Below the pieces are notes generated by a model, which saw only the letters and a program-made list of their open reading frames with translations, had not been told where the DNA came from and ran no database searches. Below, in pieces: positions 7,289 through 15,290 of a stretch of 64,000 nucleotides of DNA; the first letter of the stretch is position 1; every line of letters begins with the position of its first letter. This DNA comes from Chthonomonas sp. Lineage in GTDB: Bacteria; Armatimonadota; Fimbriimonadia; Fimbriimonadales; Fimbriimonadaceae. The position numbers and the translations under genes were made by a program. The stretch is from NCBI GenBank assembly GCA_016788115.1, contig JAEURR010000005.1, positions 248,001 to 312,000 on the forward strand, written 5' to 3'.

Positions 7289-9085
7289 TTGTCCATTACT
7301 TCGATTCGTAACTTCATTGAAAAGTCCGGATGCGGCCTGATCGTCGGCATCGTGATCGCCCTAATGATGGTCGTCGGCATCTGGTCTGGAAGTTGTTCCA
7401 AGAGTAAGCGGATCGAAGACGAAAGAGCCGCTGCCGGGGCGTCTCCCGCCGTAGCGACCATCGGCGAGACAAAGCTCACCCACGTGATGTTTGACGATGC
7501 CATAACGAAGGCGCTTAGTCAGACTGCGAGCATGGGCAACTCCTTGGATACACCGCCCGCCGAGTCAGATGCGATGACCGCCGCCGAAGCAGTCTTCCAA
7601 GAGACCCAGATCCGACTCCTCAATGTGCTGGCATCGGAGCAAGGGATCACAATCTCCGATGACGCGATCAAGACAGCGGTTACGAGCGAGTTCGACATGC
7701 GAGTAAGCCAGTTCCGGCAGTCGCTCGTGGGGTCGAAAAAGCTCGCCGCCACCGCGACGGACGCTCAATTCGCCGAGGTGTTTGCTAAGGAGACCGGAAA
7801 GCCGCTTGCAGACATGAAGGCCGAATTCATCGAGAGCACAATGGGCTCTCCGACTGAGAAAGCGCAGCGAGCAGTCTCCCTGTCCGTTGAAGAGCTTCAA
7901 AAGAAGCTCGTGGCAAAGCTCACCTTCACCGACGAGGACCTCAAGCGCGCCAACGACATGTTCAATGTTCAGCGCATTTTCGTCCCCGGAGACAAGGAGG
8001 TCGTGCTGAAGAAAGCAGCGGCCGACCTCGCCGCGGGCAAAGATTTCGACGCGGTAAGAAAGGAAGTCAACGCACAGGTTCCGCAGCAAGAGCGTCCCGA
8101 GCCCCCGATGTCGTATGCGACTCTGATCGCAAAGAAGGAGCTCGCGTCGCTAAAGACCCTCGCTGCAGGCAAGACAACACCCATTATCGAAATCGATGGA
8201 GGCAGGGCGATCTACAAACTGGTGTCCGTGAAATCGAACCCGCCGAAGGACTTCGCCAAGGAGAAGCCACAGCTACAGTCGTCGGTCGCCGCTCAGGTAG
8301 GGACCCAGCAACTCCTGGCGCAAGTGGATAGCCGAGCCAATACCGACCTCAAGTGGACCGACCGGTCATTCCAATATCTGTACCAAGTCAGGAAGATCAT
8401 GATGAGCGGGGACTTCACCGCCGCCGACCGCGAGACGCTGACCACCATCGCCACAGACTCGGCCAATCCCGAGCCCGGCTCGCAGCGGTACATGGCATTC
8501 GCTCAGCTGCTTGCGAGCAACCAGCTCTGGTCGAAGTACACCGCCGCTGAGAAGCAGCAGAATCGTGACGCACGCATCGAACAGCTCATGCGCGTCCTCG
8601 CAGAACTTGAGGATGTGAGCATCCGTATTGATGTTGCCACCTTGCTCGGCGAGAAAGGGGATGTCGGGATGGGTGATCAGCTGGTACGTGCGGCGAGCGC
8701 GAACGCAGGCAGTATTGGAATCGCGGGTGGCGAGTACTCGCAAAAGCTTCAAGCTCAGTTCGCCATCGCCAAAACCAAAAAGCTCGCGACCCCCGATGAG
8801 GTGAAGCAGATCGAGGCTAGCCTTTCGCAGTTCGTCGCAAACAGGGCAGCCTACGCAGCAGAACAGAAGAGGCAGGCCGAAGAGCAGAAGAAGATCGACG
8901 AAGAGAACAAGAAGGCCGAAGAGGAGAATCGCAAGGCGGAAGAGGCGCGCAAGAAGGCTGCTGGCGCGACTGCACAGCCGAAAACCCCCACCGAAGGCGT
9001 CAATAGCAGCGACCTGACCAAGCCAAGCGGTGGGGTGAGCAGCTCCGATCTGACCAAGCCGCAAACGCCGCCGAGCAAGCCGTAA
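7289..9085 (+). CDS. Membrane-anchored SurA/PpiC-like protein with charged C-terminal tail
   Basis: The predicted 598-aa protein has one N-terminal transmembrane anchor (about 17-34, LIVGIVIALMMVVGIWSG) followed directly by Cys-Ser-Lys. It is then a mostly helical extracytoplasmic region that recalls SurA_N/PpiC chaperones, including a segment (FVPGDKEVVLKKAAADLAAG) like the start of a parvulin domain; a full rotamase domain is not clear. After about residue 515 comes a Glu/Lys/Ala-rich charged helix, then a Pro/Thr tail with two copies of SSDLTKP. TTG 7289 is chosen because AGGAG lies at 7278-7282, six bases upstream. It is divergent from lexA. Role as a periplasmic folding factor is inferred. 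Confidence 0.75.
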   Translation: MSITSIRNFIEKSGCGLIVGIVIALMMVVGIWSGSCSKSKRIEDERAAAGASPAVATIGETKLTHVMFDDAITKALSQTASMGNSLDTPPAESDAMTAAEAVFQETQIRLLNVLASEQGITISDDAIKTAVTSEFDMRVSQFRQSLVGSKKLAATATDAQFAEVFAKETGKPLADMKAEFIESTMGSPTEKAQRAVSLSVEELQKKLVAKLTFTDEDLKRANDMFNVQRIFVPGDKEVVLKKAAADLAAGKDFDAVRKEVNAQVPQQERPEPPMSYATLIAKKELASLKTLAAGKTTPIIEIDGGRAIYKLVSVKSNPPKDFAKEKPQLQSSVAAQVGTQQLLAQVDSRANTDLKWTDRSFQYLYQVRKIMMSGDFTAADRETLTTIATDSANPEPGSQRYMAFAQLLASNQLWSKYTAAEKQQNRDARIEQLMRVLAELEDVSIRIDVATLLGEKGDVGMGDQLVRAASANAGSIGIAGGEYSQKLQAQFAIAKTKKLATPDEVKQIEASLSQFVANRAAYAAEQKRQAEEQKKIDEENKKAEEENRKAEEARKKAAGATAQPKTPTEGVNSSDLTKPSGGVSSSDLTKPQTPPSKP

Positions 9086-9091
9086 TCGATC

Positions 9092-9820
9092 ATGGCCGGA
9101 CGGCTCGTGCTCGTCGCGACTCCCATCGGCAACTTGGGCGATCTCTCGCCCCGAGTGGCGGCGGCATTGCAGGAAGCCGACTTTTGGATCGTTGAGGACT
9201 CGCGCGTCAGCGGCCGATTGGGCGTCCACTTGGGCGTGAAGAAGCCGATGGTCGTGGTCAACGACCACGTTCGTCCCGGCCAAATCCAAGCAATCGTCCA
9301 GCGCCTCGAGTCCGGGGAGTGCGCAGCGCTCATGAGTGATGGCGGTGCGCCGTGCATCAGCGACCCTGGCAGCTTGGTGGTCGATGCCGCAGCGGAAGCA
9401 GGCATCGACATTGACGCGATCCCGGGCCCGAGCGCGCCCATCACCGCACTCATGCTCAGCGGCTTCTTCGCCCAGCGGTTCGCGTTCCTTGGATTCTTGG
9501 GACGCAAAGAAGGCGACATGCGTAAAGAACTCAAGGCGTTCGCCGAGTCACCGCTGACCCTCGTTCTCTTTGAATCACCATTCCGGATCGATACTCTCCT
9601 GCGCGCGGCGGGGGAGGCGCTCGGCCCCCGACGCTATGCCATCACGCGGGAGTTGACCAAAATGCACCAGCAAGTGGTGCGCGGAGTTTTGCCGGTATCG
9701 CCCCCGGATGGCGAAATGCCGCGAAAAGGGGAGTTCACGGTGGTATTCGAAGGACTCCGACGTGCCGATAAGAGAAAAACGCAAGATTCAGCCGCTGAAA
9801 ATCCCTTCGAAGCGTCTTGA
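9092..9820 (+). CDS. rsmI: 16S rRNA 2'-O-ribose methyltransferase RsmI
   Basis: RsmI methylates the 2'-O of C1402 in 16S rRNA. The 242-aa product has the family hallmarks LVATPIGNLGDLSPR at the N-terminus, VVVNDHVRPGQ, the SAM-binding MSDGGAPCISDPG and IPGPSAPITALMLSGF, plus FLGFLGRKEG and LFESPFRI. It starts six bases after the SurA-like gene's stop codon, suggesting co-transcription. Length is slightly shorter than the E. coli protein; the C-terminus is basic. Confidence 0.96.
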   Translation: MAGRLVLVATPIGNLGDLSPRVAAALQEADFWIVEDSRVSGRLGVHLGVKKPMVVVNDHVRPGQIQAIVQRLESGECAALMSDGGAPCISDPGSLVVDAAAEAGIDIDAIPGPSAPITALMLSGFFAQRFAFLGFLGRKEGDMRKELKAFAESPLTLVLFESPFRIDTLLRAAGEALGPRRYAITRELTKMHQQVVRGVLPVSPPDGEMPRKGEFTVVFEGLRRADKRKTQDSAAENPFEAS

Positions 9821-9889
9821 GGATTACACCGGCGGAACTCCGCAGGTAAGATTATCGTTCGAAGCTGGCGGAAGAGTCTGCAAATTCTT

Positions 9890-10822
9890 ATGAAACGGAT
9901 ACTGGGATTGATGGTCATCTTGCTCACGTTGTGCGTGAGCGCATGGGCGCAGGAGACTACCTATCGACTGCAGCCCGAAGACGTAATCCGAATTCAGATC
10001 TACAACGAGAGCCAGGTGAACGCCGAGGTCCAGGTGGGCCGAGACGGGAACATCAGCGCTCCGTTCGTGGGCATCATGCGAGCGGAAGGCAAGACGACGA
10101 CCGAACTGGAAGCCGACCTCGCCCAAGAGTACGTGCGCAAGCTCCGACTTCGCGACCCCCGCGTCTCGGTCACTATCTCGCGCTATCGACCCATTTTTGC
10201 CAGCATCGGCGGTGCAGTGAACCGACCGGGCCGTTACGAAATCCGTCCGACAGATACACTCATTGCGCTCGTCACTCAGGGCGGCGGCGCACTGCTCGAA
10301 GGTCGCAGCGACCTCAAGCGCGCAACGCTCCAGCGTGGCCACAGCAAAGAACTGATCCCGATCGACCTGTACGCACTGCTCGTGAAGGGCGACCGCTCCC
10401 AGGACTACACCCTGGCTGATGGCGACGTCTTGACGATTCCAGAAGAAACACGCAACCGGATCATGGTGCTGGGCGCAGTCCAATCCCCGGGCACGTACGG
10501 CTACCGCGAGCCGATGACGCTGGCCGACGCGATTTCGCTCGCCCGAGGCGACGTACAATTCCGATCCAAGCTCTCCGAGACGCTCATCATTCGCGAGCGC
10601 CAGGGGATGCCGGGAAGCTACGAGCGCATCACCGCCAACTACGTGAACTTCGTCCGCAAAGGCGACGCATCGCAGAACGTGGTCCTGCAGCCGGGCGACA
10701 TCGTCTTCATTCCCGATACCAAGACCCCGAGTGGAGGACGCATCGGTGAAGTCGCTAATGCGGTGGCAAACGCCCTCTTTGTGCTCGACCGGTTCGGCAT
10801 CAACATCCTGGGTCGCCGCTAA
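9890..10822 (+). CDS. Polysaccharide export (Wza-like, SLBB) protein
   Basis: The 310-aa exported protein has a cleavable signal peptide (about 1-21, ending SAWAQ). A Poly_export domain opens with YRLQPEDVIRIQIYNESQVN and VQVGRDGNISAPFVG, and two SLBB-like units follow (IGGAVNRPGRYEIRPTDTL and VLGAVQSPGTYGYREPMTL). Such proteins form or line the exit channel for capsular or exopolysaccharide. The lipobox Cys of Wza is absent and there is no C-terminal amphipathic helix like that of E. coli Wza. Polymerase and kinase genes are not adjacent. A strong terminator follows at 10845-10882. Confidence 0.9.
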   Translation: MKRILGLMVILLTLCVSAWAQETTYRLQPEDVIRIQIYNESQVNAEVQVGRDGNISAPFVGIMRAEGKTTTELEADLAQEYVRKLRLRDPRVSVTISRYRPIFASIGGAVNRPGRYEIRPTDTLIALVTQGGGALLEGRSDLKRATLQRGHSKELIPIDLYALLVKGDRSQDYTLADGDVLTIPEETRNRIMVLGAVQSPGTYGYREPMTLADAISLARGDVQFRSKLSETLIIRERQGMPGSYERITANYVNFVRKGDASQNVVLQPGDIVFIPDTKTPSGGRIGEVANAVANALFVLDRFGINILGRR

Positions 10823-10844
10823 GCACGGACGATCCTCGGCCAAC

Positions 10845-10882
10845 AAGAAAGCCCCTCTGGTTTCCAACGGAGGGGCTTTCTT
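10845..10882. terminator. Bidirectional intrinsic terminator between the SLBB gene and metK
   Basis: A perfect 13-bp stem, AAGAAAGCCCCTC paired with GAGGGGCTTTCTT, encloses a 12-nt loop between two convergent genes. The A/T flanks provide short T-tracts in both directions, so it can serve both transcripts. Confidence 0.9.
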
Positions 10883-10900
10883 CTGAGGTACGCGTTGAGC

Positions 10901-12034
10901 TTACTTCTTGAGGGCTTCGGCTGGCTTGGTCTGCTCCCAAGTGAATGCCGGGTTGCCAAAGTGACCGTTCTTAGCCGTCGGCAGGTAGCGCTGCTTGAGC
11001 AGGTCCAGGTGCTTGGCGATGCCGCGCGGGGACAGGTCGAAGACGTCGCGCACGCGCTTGACGATCTCGTCATTGTCCACATGGTGGGTGCCATACGTCT
11101 CAATCGCGACGGAGACTGGCTGCTCGACGCCGATGGCATAGGCAAGCGCGACCTGAACCTTGTCGGCCAGCCCTGACGCGACGACGCACTTGGCCACGTG
11201 GCGGGCCATGTAGGCCGCAGATCGGTCCACCTTGGTGGGATCCTTGCCACTGAACGCGCCGCCGCCGTGCGGGCACATGCCGCCATAGGTGTCCACGATG
11301 ATCTTGCGACCGGTCACGCCGGTGTCGCCCTGAGGTCCACCTACAATGAACTGCCCGGTGGGGTTGATGTGCATCGTAATGTCGTTGCCCACGTACTCCG
11401 AGTACTCGTTCAGTACCGGCTGAATGATGTACTCGTGAACGATCTGGCGAACCGCTTCTTGGGTGTGCTGCGGGCCGTGCTGCTGCGAAAGGACGACCGT
11501 CTCGATCGCCTTGGGCTTGCCGCTCTCGTACAGCACCGAAACTTGGCTCTTGACGTCCGGTCGCAGGCCCAGAGAGGCGTGCTTGCGTCGCGCTTCGCTT
11601 GCGCGTCGGGTCAAAGCATGCGCGATGGAGATGGGCAGCGGCATCAGCTCGGGAGTCTCGCGCGTCGCCATGCCAAACATCATTCCCTGGTCACCTGCGC
11701 CGCCTCGGTCTACGCCCATGGCGATGTCTCGCGACTGCTCCTGGATGGCGACCATGACGCCACAAGTGTTTCCATCGAAACCGAGGTCGGTATCCGTGTA
11801 GCCGACGTCGTTAATCGTCTTGCGGACAATGTTCGCGATATCCACGTAGCCAGCGGTGGAGACTTCGCCTGCGACGATCGCAAGACCGCGAGTCAAGAGC
11901 GTCTCAATCGCGACCCGCGAGCCGGGGTCCTGGGCGAGAAATTCATCGAGGAGTGCGTCGGAAATCTGGTCCGCAACTTTGTCCGGGTGCCCGTCGCTCA
12001 CACTCTCGGACGTAAAGATCAAACGTTCGCTCAT
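10901..12034 (-). CDS. metK: S-adenosylmethionine synthetase
   Basis: MetK makes SAM from methionine and ATP. The 377-aa protein carries the ATP-binding ESVSDGHPDKVADQISDA, the GAGDQGMMFG hexapeptide region, FIVGGPQGDTGVTGRKII and GGGAFSGKDPTKVDRS signatures, and has normal family length. ATG 12034 is preceded by a TATCCT box about 9 nt upstream and a GGGG tract. No SAM riboswitch is seen in its very short leader, in contrast to ahcY in the same window, which has an SAH riboswitch. Confidence 0.98.
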   Translation of the reverse strand: MSERLIFTSESVSDGHPDKVADQISDALLDEFLAQDPGSRVAIETLLTRGLAIVAGEVSTAGYVDIANIVRKTINDVGYTDTDLGFDGNTCGVMVAIQEQSRDIAMGVDRGGAGDQGMMFGMATRETPELMPLPISIAHALTRRASEARRKHASLGLRPDVKSQVSVLYESGKPKAIETVVLSQQHGPQHTQEAVRQIVHEYIIQPVLNEYSEYVGNDITMHINPTGQFIVGGPQGDTGVTGRKIIVDTYGGMCPHGGGAFSGKDPTKVDRSAAYMARHVAKCVVASGLADKVQVALAYAIGVEQPVSVAIETYGTHHVDNDEIVKRVRDVFDLSPRGIAKHLDLLKQRYLPTAKNGHFGNPAFTWEQTKPAEALKK

Positions 12035-12086
12035 TACCCCGTTAGGATACCTGAGCGCCCCCCTCCGCCCGGCCCGGCGGGTCCGC

Positions 12087-12092
12087 TATACT
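12087..12092 (+). promoter_or_regulatory. -10 box of the HIT-UDG operon, probably leaderless
   Basis: TATACT lies six bases before the ATG at 12099 with no Shine-Dalgarno sequence between, so transcription should begin at or next to the start codon. Confidence 0.55.
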
Positions 12093-12098
12093 GGCCCC

Positions 12099-12593
12099 AT
12101 GGCGGAGCAATTGTGGGCCCCATGGAGGCTGGAGTACATCGAACGGGCGAGTACCGAAGGGAGCAATGGCGGCTGCATCTTCGTCGATCTGCCCGCCGAG
12201 CAGAACGACCGCGAAAACCTCATCTTGCACCGGGGCGAACACGCTTTCGTCATGCTCAATCGCTTCCCCTACACAAGTGGCCACCTGATGGTCGCGCCGT
12301 ATCAGCACACGGCCAACCTGAGCGAGTTGTCTGACGCCGAGCAGCTGGAGATCCAGCAGCTTGTAACCCGCGCCGTGGAGTGGATCACCGCCGCGTATCG
12401 GCCCCAGGGCTTCAATATTGGCGTGAACCTGGGCGAGGCCGGGGGTGCGGGCATCCCGACCCATGTGCACTGGCACATCGTCCCACGGTGGAGCGGCGAT
12501 ACGAACTACATGACCACCGTCGGCGGCGTCCGGGTCCTTCCCCAGAGCCTTGAGGACAGCTATGACCGGCTGCGCGCGGTCATCGGACCATGA
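12099..12593 (+). CDS. HIT-family hydrolase (Ap4A-type)
   Basis: The 164-aa protein has a full HIT domain: WAPWRLEYI at the N-terminus, LNRFPYTSGHLMVAP, and the triad motif HVHWHIVPRW (histidines alternating with hydrophobic residues). The N-terminal WAPWR phrase is typical of the Ap4A hydrolase/phosphorylase-like HIT branch that cleaves dinucleoside polyphosphates and other nucleotidyl compounds. ATG 12099 is chosen from domain alignment and the -10 box just upstream. Its stop codon overlaps the start of the uracil-DNA glycosylase gene (ATGA), so the two are translationally coupled. Confidence 0.93.
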   Translation: MAEQLWAPWRLEYIERASTEGSNGGCIFVDLPAEQNDRENLILHRGEHAFVMLNRFPYTSGHLMVAPYQHTANLSELSDAEQLEIQQLVTRAVEWITAAYRPQGFNIGVNLGEAGGAGIPTHVHWHIVPRWSGDTNYMTTVGGVRVLPQSLEDSYDRLRAVIGP

Positions 12594-13219
12594 CGTTTGA
12601 CGATTTGCGCGTACAGGCTCTGCAATGCGCCGCGTGCGCCCTGTCGGAGCGCCGCACGAACGTCGTCTTTGGCGAAGGGGACCCCCGTTCGCCGCTCGTG
12701 CTGGTGGGCGAGGGGCCAGGCGACCAGGAGGACAAGACCGGTCGACCGTTCGTCGGACGCGCAGGTCAAGTGCTCGATCGAGCGCTGGCGGAAGCAGGGC
12801 TCGCACGCGAACAGGTGTACATCTGCAACACGGTGAAATGCCGCGCCTGCGACTGGAGCACGGGCAAGCCGGTCAACCGGCCGCCCACCGACGCCGAGAC
12901 TCAGGCGTGCCGGCAGTGGCTCGTCCCGCAACTTGGCTTTATCGCGCCCAAAGTGATCCTATGCGTCGGGGCACCCAGTGCCAAGAACCTCATCAAGAAG
13001 GACTTCAAGATCACGCGCGAGCGAGGACTTTACTTCCCGTGCGAGTTTGCGCGTACAGCGATCGCCACGCTGCACCCCGCGTACATCCTTCGACAACAGT
13101 CGCCCACAACTGACGGCGGGTTCTCACTACTGGTCGCCGACATCGTCAAAGCTTGGGACGCCGCACAGAAGCTGGTAGGAAAGGACGCCGCACGCGATCC
13201 CGAGAATTCTTTGGTATAA
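12590..13219 (+). CDS. Family-4 uracil-DNA glycosylase (Fe-S type)
   Basis: This enzyme removes uracil from DNA. The 209-aa protein has motif 1 LVGEGPGDQEDKTGRPFVGR, motif 2 ATLHPAYILR, and the four cysteines expected to ligate a [4Fe-4S] cluster (C13, C16, the Cys of VKC and the Cys of TQAC). There is an insertion of about nine residues with an additional Cys (RACDWSTGKP) between the third and fourth ligands, compared with the common NVVKCRPPGNR form. ATG 12590 overlaps the HIT stop. The TATAAT of the following tRNA-Leu gene includes this gene's TAA. Confidence 0.94.
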   Translation: MTFDDLRVQALQCAACALSERRTNVVFGEGDPRSPLVLVGEGPGDQEDKTGRPFVGRAGQVLDRALAEAGLAREQVYICNTVKCRACDWSTGKPVNRPPTDAETQACRQWLVPQLGFIAPKVILCVGAPSAKNLIKKDFKITRERGLYFPCEFARTAIATLHPAYILRQQSPTTDGGFSLLVADIVKAWDAAQKLVGKDAARDPENSLV

Positions 13220-13220
13220 T
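13215..13220 (+). promoter_or_regulatory. -10 box of tRNA-Leu(GAG)
   Basis: A consensus TATAAT lies 18 bases before the mature 5' end of tRNA-Leu and overlaps the TAA stop of the uracil-DNA glycosylase gene. No clear -35 element is visible. Confidence 0.6.
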
Positions 13221-13238
13221 CTCCCAACTTCCCAGCGT

Positions 13239-13324
13239 GCGCGGGTGGTGAAATTGGTAGACACGCTACCTTGAGGTGGTAGTGCTCACAAGGCGTGAAG
13301 GTTCGAGTCCTTTCCCGCGCACCA
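13239..13324 (+). tRNA. tRNA-Leu (anticodon GAG)
   Basis: This is a class II tRNA with an encoded CCA end. The acceptor GCGCGGG pairs with CCCGCGC. The anticodon stem CTACC/GGTAG encloses loop TTGAGGT (anticodon GAG, codons CTC/CTT). A long variable arm follows, then the T arm GAAGG/CCTTT. The discriminator is A, as in leucine tRNAs. Confidence 0.97.
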
Positions 13325-13349
13325 TGAACTCTCTTCAGTTCAATCCAGA

Positions 13350-14663
13350 CTACATGGTCTCGTGGATCAAGTTGGGCACCGAGACTGGCTCACTCGAGAT
13401 CTGGAACGCCGCGCGCACCTCTTCCGCTACGGCTTCGGCATCAGACTGCCGCTTCGCAAAAATAACCGCCAGCAACTCGTGATCCGTGACCTCGTCGCCG
13501 ACCTCAAGCTCGACTTCGATCCCGACCGAGGTGTCGATGGAGTCTTCCTTGCGCATCCGTCCTCCTCCCAACTTCACCACCGCTGCGCCGATAGCCGCAG
13601 CATCCACACGGCCGACCCAACCCTCTTCATGGGCGAAGATCTTCTGGGTGTACGGGGCCTGCGGGAGCACCGACGTAGGATCGTCGAACACCTTCGCGCT
13701 CGCACCCTGCGCCTCGAACCATTGACGCGCTTTGGCGAGGGCGTGGCCACCCTTGAGCGACTCTTTCGCCTGGGATCGGGCGAGCTCGATGTTGCCCACG
13801 AGCCCGGACGCTTCGAGGGTCATAGCAGTCAGCTCAATGCACAGCCGGGCCAAGCGCGACTCGTGATCCCACGCCAGTGTGTCGATCGCCTCGCGGACTT
13901 CCAGCGCGTTGCCACACGTCTTGCCCAGCGGTTGATCCATGTCGGTGATCGCGATCCGCACGTTCAGACCCACCAAGCTCGCGCACGCTTTCAGTCCGAT
14001 CGCCAGCTCACGCGCCTGGTTCGTCGTATTCATGAACGCGCCACTACCCGCCTTCACGTCCAGCACGACGGTCTCCGCGCCACCCGCGATTTTCTTACTG
14101 AGGACGCTACTGACGATGAGCGGGATCGATTGCACGGTGCCGGTCACGTCGCGCAGCGCATAGAGGACCTTGTCGGCGGGGGCGAGACTGGGAGTTTGCC
14201 CCGTGAGCGCAATGCCGATCTTCGCGGCTTGCTCGAGCATTTCGGTGGGTGAAAGGTCCAACCGGAATCCGGGCACGCTTGCGAGCTTGTCGACTGTCCC
14301 GCCGGTGATGCCCAGACCCCGACCGCTCATCTTCACGACTGTCAGGCCGCAGGCGGCGAGCATCGGCAGGACGACGAGGGTCGTCTTGTCGCCTACTCCG
14401 CCCGTGCTGTGCTTGTCTACCCACGGACGGGGCAACCGTCCGAGGTCGAGCCGCTCGCCGCTGCGCGCCATCGCCAGGGTCAAGTCGGCGGTCTCGCGCG
14501 GAGTCAGCGGGTTCAGGAACGCGGCCATAAGCCACGCTGAGACTTGATAATCCGGCATTTCACCCGAAGTCGCCATCGACACCAAAGCGTGGATTTCGTC
14601 GGTCGTATGCTCGCGCCCGTCACGTTTGGCGGCTATGAGGTCCAGGGGTCGAATCGACTGCAC
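13350..14663 (-). CDS. Thymidine / pyrimidine-nucleoside phosphorylase
   Basis: This enzyme splits thymidine or uridine with phosphate to the base and (deoxy)ribose-1-phosphate. The 437-aa protein has the family layout: an N-terminal helical lobe, the phosphate-binding HSTGGVGDKTTLV, the signature VKMSGRGLGITGGTVDKLAS, VLDVKAGSGAFM, and a C-terminal alpha/beta lobe. In the signature the usual GHTGGT His is replaced by Ile (GITGGT). GTG 14663 is the best in-frame start, although its GGAGG lies only a base or two upstream. deoA and pdp cannot be distinguished here. The gene is convergent with tRNA-Leu. Confidence 0.94.
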   Translation of the reverse strand: MQSIRPLDLIAAKRDGREHTTDEIHALVSMATSGEMPDYQVSAWLMAAFLNPLTPRETADLTLAMARSGERLDLGRLPRPWVDKHSTGGVGDKTTLVVLPMLAACGLTVVKMSGRGLGITGGTVDKLASVPGFRLDLSPTEMLEQAAKIGIALTGQTPSLAPADKVLYALRDVTGTVQSIPLIVSSVLSKKIAGGAETVVLDVKAGSGAFMNTTNQARELAIGLKACASLVGLNVRIAITDMDQPLGKTCGNALEVREAIDTLAWDHESRLARLCIELTAMTLEASGLVGNIELARSQAKESLKGGHALAKARQWFEAQGASAKVFDDPTSVLPQAPYTQKIFAHEEGWVGRVDAAAIGAAVVKLGGGRMRKEDSIDTSVGIEVELEVGDEVTDHELLAVIFAKRQSDAEAVAEEVRAAFQISSEPVSVPNLIHETM

Positions 14664-14753
14664 GCCTCCATTTGGGCACGGACCAGTGCCTCAGGTCAAG
14701 GGGGCTCAGCCAGGAATACAGCTTTCCACCGTGATCCTATCCACAGAAAGTGC

Positions 14754-14759
14754 TATGCT
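14754..14759 (+). promoter_or_regulatory. -10 box of the DUF6265-like gene, probably leaderless
   Basis: TATGCT lies seven bases before ATG 14767, with no Shine-Dalgarno sequence in the gap. Confidence 0.5.
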
Positions 14760-14766
14760 GGGCACA

Positions 14767-15219
14767 ATGTTGAGTCTGCTGCTGATGGCCATGACGACAC
14801 CTACAATCACTGATTTGAGCTGGATGAGCGGAGACTGGACCTGCGAGGTCTGGGGCGGCAAGTTCGAGGAGCGTTGGTCGCTTCCTCGAGACGGCACGAT
14901 GGTCGGCACGGGCCGCCACTTCGTGGATGGGAAGACCAAGACCATCGAACACATGACGATCGAGGCGAACGCCGACGGCACGCTCACCATGTGGGTCCTT
15001 CCTCAGCGGCTCAACCGCACCGACTTGAAGTCCTCCGCGTTCGTGCTCAAAGAGGCAAGCGACAAGAGAGTGTCTTGGGTGTGCGAGGAGAAAGAGTTCC
15101 CCCGCTCGATCACCTACACAAAGCTTGACAAGGACTCCATGACATGCGTTTTGTCGGGCGAACAAGACGGCAAGCAAGTGTCCGTTGACTTCCCATTCAA
15201 GCGAAATGCCGATAAGTAA
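14767..15219 (+). CDS. DUF6265-like small protein
   Basis: The predicted 150-aa protein opens with a short hydrophobic segment (LSLLLMAM) and then the phrase LSWMSGDWTCEVWGGKFEER, typical of DUF6265/lipocalin-like beta-barrel proteins (LxWLxGxW...). A run of alternating strands follows (GTMVGTGRHFVDGKTK, EHMTIEANADGTL, MWVLPQ). Function is unknown in the family. It may be secreted or periplasmic, but the signal sequence is weak. ATG 14767 is chosen because a TATGCT promoter box lies immediately upstream; an ATG four codons earlier would fall inside that box's initiation region. Confidence 0.8.
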   Translation: MLSLLLMAMTTPTITDLSWMSGDWTCEVWGGKFEERWSLPRDGTMVGTGRHFVDGKTKTIEHMTIEANADGTLTMWVLPQRLNRTDLKSSAFVLKEASDKRVSWVCEEKEFPRSITYTKLDKDSMTCVLSGEQDGKQVSVDFPFKRNADK

Positions 15220-15290
15220 CCCCTATTTGTACGGGTCCTTCAATATCGGTTCCCCGAATGGTCTAACTCTGTCCTACAATGACCTAGGCA

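Noticed and set aside
9824-10867. 347-codon minus-strand frame
   Set aside because: Antisense to the SLBB export gene, which has a signal peptide, SLBB motifs and its own terminator.
10901-12060. SAM riboswitch upstream of metK
   Set aside because: Only about 65 bases separate the metK and HIT starts and none of the conserved SAM-riboswitch cores is present.
11198-12334. 378-codon plus-strand frame
   Set aside because: Antisense to metK and out of frame with the HIT gene; composition is a mirror of the metK codons.
13362-14252. 296-codon plus-strand frame
   Set aside because: Antisense to the nucleoside phosphorylase gene with its clear signature; begins just after tRNA-Leu by chance.
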